This document shows positions 1 through 10,377 of a DNA stretch of 64,000 nucleotides, piece after piece. How positions within the stretch are numbered: position 1 is the first letter of the stretch; every line of letters starts with the position of its first letter. Source of the DNA: Myxococcus fulvus (GTDB taxonomy: Bacteria; Myxococcota; Myxococcia; Myxococcales; Myxococcaceae); the NCBI RefSeq assembly GCF_900111765.1, contig NZ_FOIB01000001.1:1426001-1490000 (forward strand), read 5' to 3'. The notes under the pieces are model-generated. The model made no database searches, was not told where the DNA came from, and saw nothing but the letters and a program-made list of their open reading frames with translations. The position numbers were made by a program, and so were the translations under genes.

Positions 1-847
1 CGCCGTCCTGCGACTGCAGGTCCAGCGGGAACTCCAGCGGCGGCTCGCCGTTGAAGGAGACGCAGGCCACGACTTCGGAGGGCGTCTTGCCGCCCGCGAG
101 CGACTTGAGGCGGTCCTGGTCATACGCGAGCTGGAGCTTGTCGCCCGCGCGCAGCGTGCCGTCCACCTGCGTCTGGAAGTCGTCGGTGAAGGACACCGTG
201 GCGCCGTCGGCGGAGGCGATGGAGGCGTCGCTGCTCGGGTCCCACTGGTTGCTGGTGCGCCCGGACGCGTCCGTGGTGCGGAAGGAGATGCGCACCAGGC
301 CCGTCGCGTCTGGAGGGACGTCGAAGGTGCCCGGCTGGAGGTTCAGCCGGCCCTGCGCGTCCCGCGTGCCGTCCGACATGGGGACGACGTTCTCCGCGCC
401 GCCGGGGACCAGCCGCCACACCAGCTCCACCTTCTGGTACTGCGACGAGAAGCGCGCCGGGTCCGCCGTCACCGTCAGCGGCTTGCCCGCCTCCGCGTGG
501 AAGGAAGGGCCCCGGCCCGAGCCGGTGGGCAGGTTGACCTGTCCCTGGCCCTCGACGTGCGCCGCGGCGGTGCGCTTGCCCGAGCCGAAGTGCGCCGAGT
601 ACCCCGTGGCCGCGTGGAGCTGGGGCTGGATGTCCGCGGCCTTGGAAGGCAGGGCCACCGCCGCCGTCGGCAGCGCGCCGCCCAGGAGGGACGCGTTGGG
701 GCGGGCCGCGCGCGACTCGAACTGGTCGACCTGGGCGCGGGTCTGGGAGGACTTGTCGCCGGTGGCCCGGGCCGCCCGCTCGCGCTCCGGGGGGAGGCCC
801 GTCTGCGCGGTGGGAGCGAAGGTGGGGCGGCCGATGCGGTTCGACAT
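1..847 (-). CDS. DUF6209-like protein, C-terminus outside window
   Basis: The frame opens at an ATG at 847 and runs off the left edge, giving about 282 residues with no stop. The N-terminus (MSNRIGRPTF) has no signal peptide. Residues 1-70 are polar and Arg/Ala-rich. A beta-rich part follows, and then a segment around residues 218-240 (VSFTDDFQTQVDG, LRAGDKLQLAYD) and a stretch near FNGEPPLEFPLDL. This wording resembles the DUF6209 family, which is common in myxobacteria and has no assigned function. The family call is from memory of that pattern, so it is tentative. Transcription runs out of the window, away from the lipoprotein gene at 1028. Confidence 0.6.
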   Translation of the reverse strand, partial: MSNRIGRPTFAPTAQTGLPPERERAARATGDKSSQTRAQVDQFESRAARPNASLLGGALPTAAVALPSKAADIQPQLHAATGYSAHFGSGKRTAAAHVEGQGQVNLPTGSGRGPSFHAEAGKPLTVTADPARFSSQYQKVELVWRLVPGGAENVVPMSDGTRDAQGRLNLQPGTFDVPPDATGLVRISFRTTDASGRTSNQWDPSSDASIASADGATVSFTDDFQTQVDGTLRAGDKLQLAYDQDRLKSLAGGKTPSEVVACVSFNGEPPLEFPLDLQSQDG

Positions 848-1027
848 GGGGCGACTCTTCCTGTGAGGCGGCCTGGGGGTGGCCGCATGGGATTATCGCC
901 ACGGGGCTTCCTGGGTTTCCTGTTCACTGGGAGTCGCACGGAGAGTGCGGTTCCCGCGATGAAGAAGGCTGTCCGGACGGGGGCTTGTGGCAGGCTCGCC
1001 CGCTTCCCAAGCAAGAGGAGCCTCCCT

Positions 1028-1534
1028 GTGAATCGCAGTGTCCTCACCCGGTGTGTCCTGGCGTGCGCATGGCTGATGTTCCCCCTGGCGTGTTCACACG
1101 TGGACCACGCGCGGGACGAGCAGCGGATTCGTGAGCAGGTGGACGCGCAGACGGCGGCGTGGAATCGCCAGGACGCGGTGGTGTGGTCCCAGGACTTCGC
1201 GCCCGACGCGGACTTCATCAACATCGTCGGGACGGTGTTCGAGGGGAAGGCGCAGATCCAGGAGCGCCACGCGGCCATCTTCGAATCGCTGTTCAAGGGC
1301 AGCCAGAGCAAGGTGACGGTGCGCCGCATCTCCTTCCTCGGCGACGACGTGGCCGTGGTGGACGCGACGCACGAGGTGACGGGCCATCCGGGCCTTCCTC
1401 CGGGCGTGCAGAACACGGAGCCGGGGCTCTTGAGGACGCAGATGCGCTACGTGATGCAGCGCTCGGCGGACGGCGCGTGGCGCATCGCCGCGGGGCAGAA
1501 CACGGATGTGAAGCCTCGGCCCGCGGCGCCGTGA
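1028..1534 (+). CDS. SgcJ/EcaC (SnoaL/DUF4440-like) family lipoprotein
   Basis: This is a 168-residue protein starting at GTG 1028, chosen because GAGGAG lies 7 nt upstream (1015-1020) and the start gives a clean lipoprotein signal ending in the lipobox LACS. The mature part begins with a helix (DEQRIREQVDAQTAAWN), followed by FAPDADFINIVGTVFEG and a strand reading VAVVDATHEV. This is the pattern of the NTF2-fold SgcJ/EcaC family, named oxidoreductases although most members are uncharacterised. It is probably anchored in a membrane facing the periplasm. The substrate is unknown. It is convergent with the regulator gene at 1542, only 7 nt away. Confidence 0.8.
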   Translation: MNRSVLTRCVLACAWLMFPLACSHVDHARDEQRIREQVDAQTAAWNRQDAVVWSQDFAPDADFINIVGTVFEGKAQIQERHAAIFESLFKGSQSKVTVRRISFLGDDVAVVDATHEVTGHPGLPPGVQNTEPGLLRTQMRYVMQRSADGAWRIAAGQNTDVKPRPAAP

Positions 1535-1541
1535 GGCGCGT

Positions 1542-1552
<11 letters not shown>
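1529..1552. terminator. Inverted repeat across the convergent stops of the SnoaL lipoprotein and regulator genes
   Basis: CCGTGAG (1529-1535) and CTCACGG (1546-1552) form a 7-bp perfect stem with a 10-nt loop. It covers both stop codons and has no T-run. It could be a short two-way terminator, but the stem is modest. Confidence 0.35.
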
Positions 1553-2890
<1,338 letters not shown>

Positions 2891-2894
<4 letters not shown>

Positions 2895-3016
2895 GTCGGG
2901 GACACCTGGAGAGGTTGATGCACGAGGGGAAGCTCCGCGTCGCGTGGGAGGCAGCGCACGGCATCGAGGGTGCCGGGGTCATCATCGACGACCAGGATGC
3001 GAGGGCCGGGCTTCAT
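2891..3016 (-). CDS. 41-residue mini-ORF 3 of the kinase-regulator junction ladder
   Basis: Open frame of 41 codons, from the ATG at 3016 to the TGA at 2893-2891, which overlaps the regulator ATG as ATGA. Residues 1-26 copy the regulator N-terminus ([15 protein letters not shown], then [10 protein letters not shown]). Residues 27-41 resemble the C-terminal tail of the kinase ([15 protein letters not shown] compared with [15 protein letters not shown]). AGGTG lies 8 nt upstream of the regulator ATG inside this unit and can act as a ribosome binding site. It keeps the first beta-strand and acidic residues of a receiver but cannot fold as one. Whether it is translated is not shown; the sequence shows only the open frame, the binding site and the overlap. 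Confidence 0.5.
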
Positions 3017-3138
3017 GTCGGGGACACCTGGAGAGGTTGAAGCACGAGGGGACGCTCCACGTCGCGCGGGAGGCAGCGCACGGCATCGACGATGCCGGGG
3101 GCGTCATCGACGACCAGGATGCGAGGGCCGGGCTTCAT
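3013..3138 (-). CDS. 41-residue mini-ORF 2 of the kinase-regulator junction ladder
   Basis: Second unit, ATG at 3138 and TGA at 3015-3013, overlapping the next unit's ATG as ATGA. It has the same architecture as mini-ORF 3: regulator-like residues 1-26 ([15 protein letters not shown]) and a kinase-tail-like end ([15 protein letters not shown]). By hand alignment it differs from mini-ORF 3 at 8 of 122 bases. Two changes are silent and six change the residue. The amino-acid sequence is therefore not strongly conserved, whereas unit length and open frame are. D13 of the receiver copy is Ala here. Confidence 0.5.
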   Translation of the reverse strand: MKPGPRILVVDDAPGIVDAVRCLPRDVERPLVLQPLQVSPT

Positions 3139-3260
3139 GCCGGAGACACCTGGAGATGCCGTGGCACCAGGAAGACTCCACGTCGCGCGGGACGTCGCGC
3201 ACTGGCATCGAGGACGCCGGGGTCGTCACCGACGACGAGGATGCGGTAGCCGGGCTTCAT
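3135..3260 (-). CDS. 41-residue mini-ORF 1 of the kinase-regulator junction ladder
   Basis: First unit after the kinase. Its ATG (3260) overlaps the kinase stop as ATGA, the layout expected of an ancestral kinase-regulator junction. The protein begins [19 protein letters not shown], then leaves the family reading frame ([16 protein letters not shown]) and returns to LQVSPA. Against unit 2 it has a +1 shift just after codon 19 and a compensating -1 shift around codons 29-31, so the length stays 122 bp and no stop arises. The stop at 3137-3135 overlaps the next ATG. Confidence 0.5.
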   Translation of the reverse strand: MKPGYRILVVGDDPGVLDASARRPARRGVFLVPRHLQVSPA

Positions 3261-4468
3261 GCCGGAGACACCTGAGCGGGCGGAGGCACGAGGGGGAGCT
3301 CCACGCTCGCGAGCGTACCGCCGCCCGGCGCGGGCTCCAGGCGAAGCTGGCCGCCGTGCTCGTGTGTGATCTTCTGCGAGATGGGGAGCCCGAGTCCGCT
3401 GCCCTCGGGCTTCGTGCTGAAGAGTCCACGCGTGAGCGCCGCTCCCTCGAGCACACCGGGGACACCGCTGCCTCCGTCCGCCACGGTGACGCGCACGCCG
3501 CCCGTGGAGGACGGCTCCGCGGAGACGCGCACCGGAGAGGCGCCCTCGGAGGACGCTTCGGTGGCGTTCTTCACGAGGTTTCCGAAGAGGCGGCGCAGTC
3601 CGTCCGGGTCCGCGCGCAATGAGACCTCGGGGCCGGGGACGAGCTCCACGGGGACGGCGGAGGTCCGCGCGTACAGTGCGCAGACCTCGGAGAGCAGCGG
3701 TCGGAGCGGCACGTCCTGGAAGTGCGGCGCGGGCAGCCGCGCGAAGGTGGAGAAGCTCTGCGTCATGCGCATGAGCAGCTCCACCTCCTCCTGGAGCAGC
3801 GCCACGGACTCGGAGATGCGCGTGGCGTCCGCGGGAGACGCCGGGTCCGAGCGCGACAGCCGCGCGAGCGAGAGCTTCATCGCGGTGAGCGGGTTCTTCA
3901 GCTCATGGGCCAGGGCGCGCGCCACGTCCTGCCATGCGGCGATCTGCTCGGCGGACTTCGCGCGCTCGCGTTGGGCGACCAGCTCCTGTCCCATCCGGTT
4001 GAACTGGCCGAGGAGGAACTGGAGCTCATCGCGCGGCGGGTCGACGGTGGGCAGGCGCACGGACAGGTCACCGCGGGCATAGGCCCACATGCCCTCGGTC
4101 AACGTCGTCACCGGCCGGGTCAGCGCGCGGCCGAGCAGCACGGCGGCCAGCGCGAGCACGCAGCCCGAGACGAGCACGAGCACGGTGATGAACGCGGGGA
4201 CACGGCGCGCCAGCGCCCGTCGGGTCAGCTCCGCCTGCGCGAGGTTCAGCCGCGCCTCGTCCAGCGCGTCGCGAGAGAGCCCCTGTCGCTCCAGGTTCAC
4301 GGACACCTCGTCCAGCACGGCCTCGACGGGCGCGACGGAGACGGACAGCACGCGCTCCAGGACGCCCTGCGCCACCACGCCCAGCAACACCAGGGGCACG
4401 AGTCCCGCCAGGAGCATCACCGCCAGGAGCCGACGACGGAAGCGAGGGGGCGGGGGCGTGGAGGACAT
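3257..4468 (-). CDS. Membrane sensor histidine kinase, NtrY-like
   Basis: 403 residues from the ATG at 4468. The open frame continues upstream to 4636, but the first 56 residues look non-coding and this start places the first helix at residues 12-33. The second helix is at about 92-113, leaving a small extracytoplasmic loop (34-91) as a possible sensor. A HAMP segment follows (114-168). The DHp histidine is H188 in LAHELKNPLT, a form typical of NtrY kinases. The ATP-binding domain has the N-box LFGNLVKNATEA, the G1 box ADGGSGVPG and GSGLGLPIS. It should phosphorylate the NtrC-like regulator encoded downstream. The stop TGA overlaps the first mini-ORF ATG. Confidence 0.92.
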   Translation of the reverse strand: MSSTPPPPRFRRRLLAVMLLAGLVPLVLLGVVAQGVLERVLSVSVAPVEAVLDEVSVNLERQGLSRDALDEARLNLAQAELTRRALARRVPAFITVLVLVSGCVLALAAVLLGRALTRPVTTLTEGMWAYARGDLSVRLPTVDPPRDELQFLLGQFNRMGQELVAQRERAKSAEQIAAWQDVARALAHELKNPLTAMKLSLARLSRSDPASPADATRISESVALLQEEVELLMRMTQSFSTFARLPAPHFQDVPLRPLLSEVCALYARTSAVPVELVPGPEVSLRADPDGLRRLFGNLVKNATEASSEGASPVRVSAEPSSTGGVRVTVADGGSGVPGVLEGAALTRGLFSTKPEGSGLGLPISQKITHEHGGQLRLEPAPGGGTLASVELPLVPPPAQVSPA

Positions 4469-4923
4469 GGCGGAAGCTTCGGGAGAGAGGTCGACAGGCG
4501 CACTACGCGGGAGCCGCGCCGCGCTTGCAAGCCCCTCCACATCTCGGCCCGGGCTCGATGGCGGTGTGGCGGGTCGCCCGGCCCTGCTGTCCTCGGGTGA
4601 CCCGATGCCCTGCCTCCGTTGTCGAGGGGCCGCCACGCCTGCAATGCCGCCACTTCACGGCTCGGCCGAGGGGCCGGGGCCCGCTTCGCTGCGCGCCCAG
4701 GTGGACGCCGCGCCACTGGTGGGTCCTTCACCTCGTGCCTCCTCCAGGTCGATGACGAGGTGCCCCGGGCACCTCTCTTCCGCCTGCTCACGCGTGGGGC
4801 CGAGCCTCTCCTCGCGCCCCTCCGTCCATCCGCTTCGCGTGAACCGGACGTCCGCCACGTCGCGCTCACGGAGGAGCCTCGCCTGTCATCTCCCTCCACG
4901 GTGCTGATAGCCTCGCGGTCCGG
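4469..4923. other. 455-bp gap between divergent kinase and membrane-protein genes
   Basis: No convincing gene. It must hold the promoter of the kinase operon (leftward) and of the membrane protein at 4924 (rightward), but I see no strong -35/-10 or sigma-54 -24/-12 match. One small leftward frame inside it (4655-4858) is listed separately as doubtful. Confidence 0.6.
4655..4858 (-). CDS. Doubtful 67-residue ORF upstream of the kinase gene
   Basis: Leftward frame with a GTG start at 4858 and a TGA at 4655, lying 186 bp before the kinase gene. By hand count about 84% of its third codon positions are G or C, which is coding-like for this genome, and no other gene covers the region. Against it, there is no good ribosome binding site and no recognisable motif. 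It is rich in Glu, Gly and Arg (REQAEERCPGHLVIDLEEAR). It may be a real small protein or chance. Confidence 0.22.
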   Translation of the reverse strand: MADVRFTRSGWTEGREERLGPTREQAEERCPGHLVIDLEEARGEGPTSGAASTWARSEAGPGPSAEP

Positions 4924-6072
4924 ATGCCCCGCTTCCTCGCGCCTTCTCAGAGCTGGCTGTTCGGTCCGCGCGTGGACCTCGCCGTGTTCGCTGGCAGTGC
5001 CCTCGTGTCCGTGGCCCTGGTGCTCGCCGCGCCGTGGCTCGGCGCCGCGGGGGACACGCCTCCGTGGGCGTGGCTGCTGCTCGTCGTCTGCGTGGACGTG
5101 GCCCACGTCTGGTCCACGCTGTTCCGCACCTACCTGGACCCCGGCCAGCTGCGTGAGCGCCCCGGGCTCTACCTGGGGGCTCCCCTGGTCGCCTGGGTCG
5201 TGGGCGTGCTGGCGCATCAAATCTCCGCGGGCACGTTCTGGACGCTGTTCGCCTACGTGGCGCTGTTCCACTTCGTCCGCCAGCAGTACGGCTGGGTGGC
5301 GCTCTACACGCGCAAGGCCCGCGCCTCGGACCTGGAGCGCCGTCTCGACGCCGCCGCCATCTACGCCGCCACCGTGGGCCCCGTGGTGTGGTGGCACGCG
5401 AACCTGCCGCGCGCGTTCTGGTGGTTCGTCGAGGGCGACTTCCTCCCGGGCCTGCCCCCGTGGCTCGGCACCGTGGCGCTGGTGTTGCACGCGGGCGTGC
5501 TCCTCACCTGGGCTGTCTTCCAACTCGCTCGCGTGGCGCGCGGCGAGGGACTCCAGCTGGGCAAGGTGCTGCTCATCGGCGCCACGTGGGTGACGTGGTT
5601 CGGTGGAATCGTCCTCGCGCGTGACGACTTCACCTTCACGGTGATGAACGTCGTGCTGCACGGCGTGCCGTACTTCGCGCTCCTGTTCCGCTACGCGCGA
5701 GGCCGCGATGGGGAAGGGGACTTCGGCGTCGCGAGCTCCATCCTCCGCGCGGGCCTGCCGGGCTTCCTCCTGTTCCTCGTGGCGCTGGCGTTCGCGGAGG
5801 AGCTCCTGTGGGACCGCTTCATCTGGCACGAGCGCACGGGCCTCTTCGGTGGCTCGGAGTGGGCGCTGTCGCCGGACCTGCTCGCGCTGGTGGTGCCGCT
5901 GCTCGCGCTGCCGCAGGCCACGCACTACGTGCTGGATGCGTTCATCTGGAAACCCGGCCGCGAGCCCGCGTTGCTCGCGCGACTGGGCTGGGCACCTCGA
6001 GCGACACGCGAGGGTCCAACAATCGCCACCTCGCGCGAATCGACGATGGCCATTCGTGGAGGGAGTGAATAA
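4924..6072 (+). CDS. Multipass membrane protein with conserved-looking histidines, function unknown
   Basis: 382 residues with about nine or ten hydrophobic helices between residues 15 and 335 and a polar tail. Histidines sit in or next to helices: VDVAHVWSTLFRTY, LFHFVRQQYGW, VVLHGVPYFALL and PQATHYVLDAFIWK. Such intramembrane histidine sets are known from membrane di-iron enzymes (carotene-cleaving Blh/Brp, desaturases), but none of the exact signatures of those families is present. A metal-dependent role is therefore only a guess. The stop lies 14 nt before the trehalose gene, so the two are probably co-transcribed. The ribosome binding site before ATG 4924 is weak. Confidence 0.8.
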   Translation: MPRFLAPSQSWLFGPRVDLAVFAGSALVSVALVLAAPWLGAAGDTPPWAWLLLVVCVDVAHVWSTLFRTYLDPGQLRERPGLYLGAPLVAWVVGVLAHQISAGTFWTLFAYVALFHFVRQQYGWVALYTRKARASDLERRLDAAAIYAATVGPVVWWHANLPRAFWWFVEGDFLPGLPPWLGTVALVLHAGVLLTWAVFQLARVARGEGLQLGKVLLIGATWVTWFGGIVLARDDFTFTVMNVVLHGVPYFALLFRYARGRDGEGDFGVASSILRAGLPGFLLFLVALAFAEELLWDRFIWHERTGLFGGSEWALSPDLLALVVPLLALPQATHYVLDAFIWKPGREPALLARLGWAPRATREGPTIATSRESTMAIRGGSE

Positions 6073-6086
6073 GGGTTTGAGGTTCT

Positions 6087-8255
6087 ATGCCTCGACTCCT
6101 GCTCGTCTCCAATCGTCTCCCTGTCACCGTCAAGGTGGAGAAGGACAGTGTCGCCGTGGTGCTCAGCTCCGGCGGGCTGGCCACGGGCCTTCGACGCCCC
6201 CATGAGCGCTCCGGCGGACTGTGGATTGGTTGGCCCGGTGACGTGTCCCGTCTGTCGGAAACCCAACGCACCCAGGTGGAGGCGCGCCTCGCCGAGGAGC
6301 GCTGCGTGCCCATCCACCTGTCGCCCAGCGAGGTGAGCCGCTACTACGAGGGCTACTCCAACCGCGTGCTCTGGCCGCTGTGCCACTACATGCTGGAGCG
6401 AGTCCCCCGGCAGGACCGCGACTGGGAGGTGTACCGCAAGGTCAACGAGCGCTTCGCGGACCTGGTGGCCCGGCACTATCAACCCGGTGACACCATCTGG
6501 GTCCATGACTACCAGCTCATGCTGGTGCCGGGGCTGCTCCGCCAGCGCCTGCCCGAGGCGCGCATCGGCTACTTCCACCACATCCCGTTCCCCTCGTCCG
6601 AAATCTTCCGCACGCTGCCCCGTCGCGAGGCGCTGCTGAAGGGGCTGCTCGGCGCGGACCTCATCGGCTTCCACACGGTGAGCTACGTGCGGCACTTCTC
6701 CGGCTCGCTCTTGCGGCAGCTCGGCCTGGACACGGACGTGGACCGCATCATGTGGGAAGGGCGTCAGGTGCGCGTGGGCGCGTTCCCCATGGGCATCGAC
6801 ACGGAGGCCTTCGAGTCGCTCGCGAAGGAGCCGAGCGTGCTGGAGGAGGTCGCGTCCCTGCGGCGCAGCGCCGAGGGGCAGCGCATCCTGCTGGGCATCG
6901 ACCGGCTCGATTACACGAAGGGCATCCCCCGCAGGTTGCTCGCCGTGCAGCGCCTGCTGGAGCGCGAGCCCGCGTGGCGCGGAAGGCTGCGCTTCATCCA
7001 GGTGGCGGTGCCCAGCCGGACCCAGGTGAGCGAGTACGCCACGTACCGCGAGCAGGTGAACGAGCTGGTGGGGCGCATCAACGGCCAGTACGGCACGACG
7101 CAGAACGTGCCCGTGCACTACCTCTACCGCTCCTTCAACGAGAAGCAGCTCGCGGGGCTGTACCGCGCCGCGGACGTCATGCTCGTCACGCCGGTGCGGG
7201 ACGGGATGAACCTGGTGGCGAAGGAGTTCTGCGCCGCCCGGCCGGACGACGACGGCGTGCTGGTGCTCAGCGAGTTCGCCGGCGCGGCGGACGAGCTGCA
7301 CCGGGCCGTCTCCGTCAATCCCTACGACGTGGAGAAGGCGGCGGACGCCATCGAGGAGGCGCTGGAGATGGGCGAGCCCGAGCGCCGCGAGCGGATGCGT
7401 GCCCTGCGCGCGCAGGTGAAGGCCCACGATGTCCACTGGTGGGTGTCCAGCTTCCTGGGGCGGTTGCAGGGGCTGCCGTCGGTCTCCGTCCGCAAGTTCC
7501 AGGGCGCCACCGAGGCGCTGGAGGTGATGAAGTCCGCCGAGCGGCTGGCGTTGATGCTCGACTACGACGGCACGCTGGTGGGCTTCGCGCGCAGGCCGGA
7601 GCTGGCCGCGCCGGACGATGCGCTGCGCGAGCTGCTGGCGAAGCTGCTGGCGCGGCCGGACCTCTTCGTGAGCGTGGTGAGCGGCAGGCCGAAGGAGACG
7701 CTGGAGGCGTGGTTCGGCACGCTGAACATGGGGCTCTACGCGGAGCACGGCCTGTGGTCGCGCCCCAAGCCTGGGGATACGTGGAAGATGCTGGAGGGTG
7801 TGTCCGCCGAGTGGAAGGACGCGGCCCGGCCGGTGCTCGACGAGTTCGCCGCGCGCGTGCCGGGCTCGTTCGTGGAGGAGAAGTCCGCGTCGCTCGCGTG
7901 GCACTACCGGCAGGTGGACCCGGAGTTCGGCGCGCTGCAGTCGCGCGAGCTGCGGCTGAAGCTGGCGGAGACCTTCGCGCGCAGGCCCGTGGATGTGCTC
8001 CCCGGCGACAAGGTGGTGGAGGTGCGGCCGCACGGTGTGCACAAGGGCCGGGTGGTGGAGGGCGTCCTGCGCGGGCTGCCTCCCGGTACGAGAGCGGTGG
8101 CCATCGGCGATGACCGCACGGACGAGGACCTGTTCGAGGCCATGCCCGAGGACGGGCTCACGATTCACGCGGGCAACAAGCCCACGCGCGCCACCTACCG
8201 CGTCAGCGGACCTGAAGAGGTGCGCAAGCTGCTCGCCGCGCTCGTGGCTTCCTGA
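6087..8255 (+). CDS. otsAB: Bifunctional trehalose-6-phosphate synthase/phosphatase (OtsA-OtsB fusion)
   Basis: 722 residues holding both steps of trehalose synthesis from UDP-glucose and glucose-6-phosphate. Residues 1-470 are a GT20 glycosyltransferase: SNRLPVTV at the N-terminus, [15 protein letters not shown], the donor-site stretch [14 protein letters not shown] and [15 protein letters not shown]. Residues about 485-720 are a HAD-type trehalose phosphatase with the nucleophile motif [12 protein letters not shown] (first Asp of DYDGT) and the metal-binding [13 protein letters not shown]. Both active sites look intact. Such fusions occur in several bacterial groups. Trehalose serves as an osmolyte and stress or spore protectant. 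It follows the membrane protein gene by 14 nt. Confidence 0.97.
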   Translation: MPRLLLVSNRLPVTVKVEKDSVAVVLSSGGLATGLRRPHERSGGLWIGWPGDVSRLSETQRTQVEARLAEERCVPIHLSPSEVSRYYEGYSNRVLWPLCHYMLERVPRQDRDWEVYRKVNERFADLVARHYQPGDTIWVHDYQLMLVPGLLRQRLPEARIGYFHHIPFPSSEIFRTLPRREALLKGLLGADLIGFHTVSYVRHFSGSLLRQLGLDTDVDRIMWEGRQVRVGAFPMGIDTEAFESLAKEPSVLEEVASLRRSAEGQRILLGIDRLDYTKGIPRRLLAVQRLLEREPAWRGRLRFIQVAVPSRTQVSEYATYREQVNELVGRINGQYGTTQNVPVHYLYRSFNEKQLAGLYRAADVMLVTPVRDGMNLVAKEFCAARPDDDGVLVLSEFAGAADELHRAVSVNPYDVEKAADAIEEALEMGEPERRERMRALRAQVKAHDVHWWVSSFLGRLQGLPSVSVRKFQGATEALEVMKSAERLALMLDYDGTLVGFARRPELAAPDDALRELLAKLLARPDLFVSVVSGRPKETLEAWFGTLNMGLYAEHGLWSRPKPGDTWKMLEGVSAEWKDAARPVLDEFAARVPGSFVEEKSASLAWHYRQVDPEFGALQSRELRLKLAETFARRPVDVLPGDKVVEVRPHGVHKGRVVEGVLRGLPPGTRAVAIGDDRTDEDLFEAMPEDGLTIHAGNKPTRATYRVSGPEEVRKLLAALVAS

Positions 8256-8280
8256 GGCCGTCGGTAGAGGTGTCTGTCAT

Positions 8281-8308
8281 TGGCCTCTTCCCTCATGGGG
8301 AGAGGTCA
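8281..8308 (+). terminator. Hairpin after the trehalose gene
   Basis: A 12-bp stem with two G-T pairs (TGGCCTCTTCCC / GGGGAGAGGTCA) around a TCAT loop, beginning 25 nt after the otsAB stop. There is no T-run, as is usual for terminators in this GC range. Confidence 0.5.
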
Positions 8309-8500
8309 GGGGACCCCGGTCGCTCGCCCGCATATGGAGGTGCTTGCGGGGAGGCGAGTCCCGCCTGCGGGGTTGGTGTTTGTGTTTCATTGGACCCGCG
8401 GACAGCTGCGCTCTCGGAGGACGCGTGCGTGGAATGGGAGGGGATGTGATGGGGTTTGCATTCCCATACATGCCGCTGTCCATTCGAGAGTGAGGTCCGA

Positions 8501-10273
8501 ATGTCCGAGTCCCATGTTCCGGCGATGGCCGAATCGAAGGCGCGTGAGCGCGAGTCCCGTTTCGCGCGGCTCTTCTCCTCGGAGGTGTTCCGACCGAGGG
8601 AGCACCAGACGCTGGGGGAGCGGGCGCGGCATGCATACCGACAGCTCCAGGAGGTGCACCGGGGGCTCGGGTCGGCGAAGGCCATTGCCCAGGACCTGCC
8701 GAGCCTGTTCGCGCTGTTCGAGTGGTCGGCCATGCTGGCGCCGGAGCTGTTCCTGGTCCTCAGCGGGCACTTCAACCTCACGCTCAACGCGCTGCTGAAC
8801 CTGGGGCGTGGGCGCACGGATCTGGAGGATTACCTGCGCGAGCTCGACAGCGGGGACGCCGTGGGCGTCTTCCTGCTGACGGAGCTGGGGTATGGCAGCA
8901 CCGTCTTCAGCCTGGAGACGGAGGCCGTGTATGACCATGGCCGCCGCGGCTTCTGGCTCAACACGCCGAGTGACGCCGCATTGAAGTTCATGCCGAACGT
9001 CGCGGCGGAGGGCGTTCCCAAGCTCGTCGTCATCGCGGCGCGGCTCAAGGTGGCCGGGGAGGACCAGGGGGTCTTCCCCTTCATCCTCCGCTTGCGTGGC
9101 GAGGATGGCCTCCACGAGGGGGTGCGCGTCGTGCCCCAGCCGGAGCGGCCGCTGTATGCCATGGACAACGCGATGATTGGGTTCGACCGTGTCTGGCTTT
9201 CCTTCCGTGACTGGCTGCCCGGGGACGCGGGCTCCATCAGCGAGCAGGGGGTCTTCCACAGCGACTACGGCAAGCGCGAGCGCTTCCGACGCACCATCGA
9301 GATGCTCCAGACAGGGCGGGTGGCCCTGGCATGTGGGGCGGTGGCGAGCGCCCGCGCGTCGCTCTCCATCGCGCTGAGCTACGCCCGCCAGCGGCGGGTC
9401 GCGGTGCCGGACCGGGGCACCGCGGCGATGCTGGACTGCTGGAACGTCCAGCACGACCTGGTGGTCGGATTGGCGCGCATCCACGCCTGCTCGTTGTTCG
9501 GCCGGTTCGTGCAGGACCTCTTCAGTCAGGGGGGCGAGGAGCGCGAGGGCCTTTCGCTGCTCGCGATGCTGCTCAAACCCTACATCTCCAGGTCGGCCTT
9601 CGACGTCATCCAGACATGCCGCGAGCGGTGTGGGGCGCAGGGCATGTTCGGCGTCAATCGCATCCCCGAGTACCTGGGAGAATGCCAGGCGGTGATGACG
9701 GCGGAGGGCGAGAACCAGGTGCTCCAGCTCACCGCGGCCAGGCGCCTGGTGATGGGAGAGCGCCTTCTGACCCCCTTGGAAGGGACGGACGCGGCGCGCA
9801 CGGAGGGCTCCAGCCTGTTCGCCGAGCGGGCCCGACGGCTGCGGAAGCGAATCGCACAGGGACTGGAGGCTCCTCTCGGGCCAGGGGAAGATCGCTTCGC
9901 GCGTTGGAACGCGTGGTCCACGCAGGCCATCTCCCTGGCGGGGGCGCAGGGCGAGGCGCTCGCGCTGGAGTGCTTGCAGGTGTCGCTGCGGGCGCAGGCC
10001 CCGTCGTCGGAGGACTTCCGGGCGGCGAGCGCGGTGCTGCGAGTCTTCGTGGCCGACGGCCTGCGCCGTGACGCGGGCTGGTTCCAGTCCGAGGGGCTGC
10101 TCGGCGCGGAGGAGGCGCGACGATTGGATGTGGAGTTGCGCGAGGCCTGCGGCGAGCTGCTGCCACACCTGCCTCGGCTGGAGGAGTCCTTCGCGCTGCC
10201 CGAGGCCCTGCGGGAAGCGCCCATCGCCGCCCCAGAGGGTTACGTGGAGGCATGGGCCCGACGCTTCCGTTGA
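8501..10273 (+). CDS. Acyl-CoA oxidase / acyl-CoA dehydrogenase family protein
   Basis: 590 residues from the ATG at 8501, which has GTGAGG upstream; an in-frame ATG at 8456 lacks a site. The fold is the FAD-dependent acyl-CoA oxidase type. It has an N-terminal helical domain, a middle flavin-binding region (VFLLTELGYGSTVFSLET, FWLNTPSDAALKFMPN) and two C-terminal helical domains. GENQVLQLTAAR after TAE matches the acyl-CoA oxidase stretch that carries the catalytic Glu, and CRERCGAQGMFGVNR fits the preceding C-R-x-x-C-G pattern. It would oxidise acyl-CoA to trans-2-enoyl-CoA, either with oxygen as acceptor or as a dehydrogenase. No beta-oxidation partners are adjacent, so the substrate is unknown. 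Confidence 0.85.
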   Translation: MSESHVPAMAESKARERESRFARLFSSEVFRPREHQTLGERARHAYRQLQEVHRGLGSAKAIAQDLPSLFALFEWSAMLAPELFLVLSGHFNLTLNALLNLGRGRTDLEDYLRELDSGDAVGVFLLTELGYGSTVFSLETEAVYDHGRRGFWLNTPSDAALKFMPNVAAEGVPKLVVIAARLKVAGEDQGVFPFILRLRGEDGLHEGVRVVPQPERPLYAMDNAMIGFDRVWLSFRDWLPGDAGSISEQGVFHSDYGKRERFRRTIEMLQTGRVALACGAVASARASLSIALSYARQRRVAVPDRGTAAMLDCWNVQHDLVVGLARIHACSLFGRFVQDLFSQGGEEREGLSLLAMLLKPYISRSAFDVIQTCRERCGAQGMFGVNRIPEYLGECQAVMTAEGENQVLQLTAARRLVMGERLLTPLEGTDAARTEGSSLFAERARRLRKRIAQGLEAPLGPGEDRFARWNAWSTQAISLAGAQGEALALECLQVSLRAQAPSSEDFRAASAVLRVFVADGLRRDAGWFQSEGLLGAEEARRLDVELREACGELLPHLPRLEESFALPEALREAPIAAPEGYVEAWARRFR

Positions 10274-10377
10274 CCTGACGTGGTCCAGTCCACGAAATCC
10301 CCACGGAGCGGGTGACACCGCTTCCCCTCGCTGGTGTTCTGTCCTCCGGGCCGGAGTTTCTAGAGGGGAGAGGGAAC

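Larger units (their letters stand above)
2895..3260. repeat. Three full 122-bp tandem repeats of the kinase-regulator gene junction
   Basis: The start-codon complement CAT occurs at 2892, 3014, 3136 and 3258, exactly 122 bp apart. Each unit contains the first 26 codons of the regulator joined to about the last 15 codons of the kinase. It therefore looks like a tandem duplication whose endpoints lay in the two genes. Because 122 is one less than 41 codons, each unit shifts frame and ends on the next ATGA. The fourth copy of the regulator part is the real gene start. Confidence 0.95.

Noticed and set aside
120..902. 260-codon ORF in another minus-strand frame at the left edge
   Set aside because: Arg/Gly/Pro-rich shadow of the DUF6209-like frame, which has a sensible N-terminus and balanced composition.
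2970..3622. Rightward ORFs across the 122-bp repeats
   Set aside because: They are antisense shadows of the kinase/regulator junction. The repeats make sense only on the minus strand, where the frames align with both parent genes.
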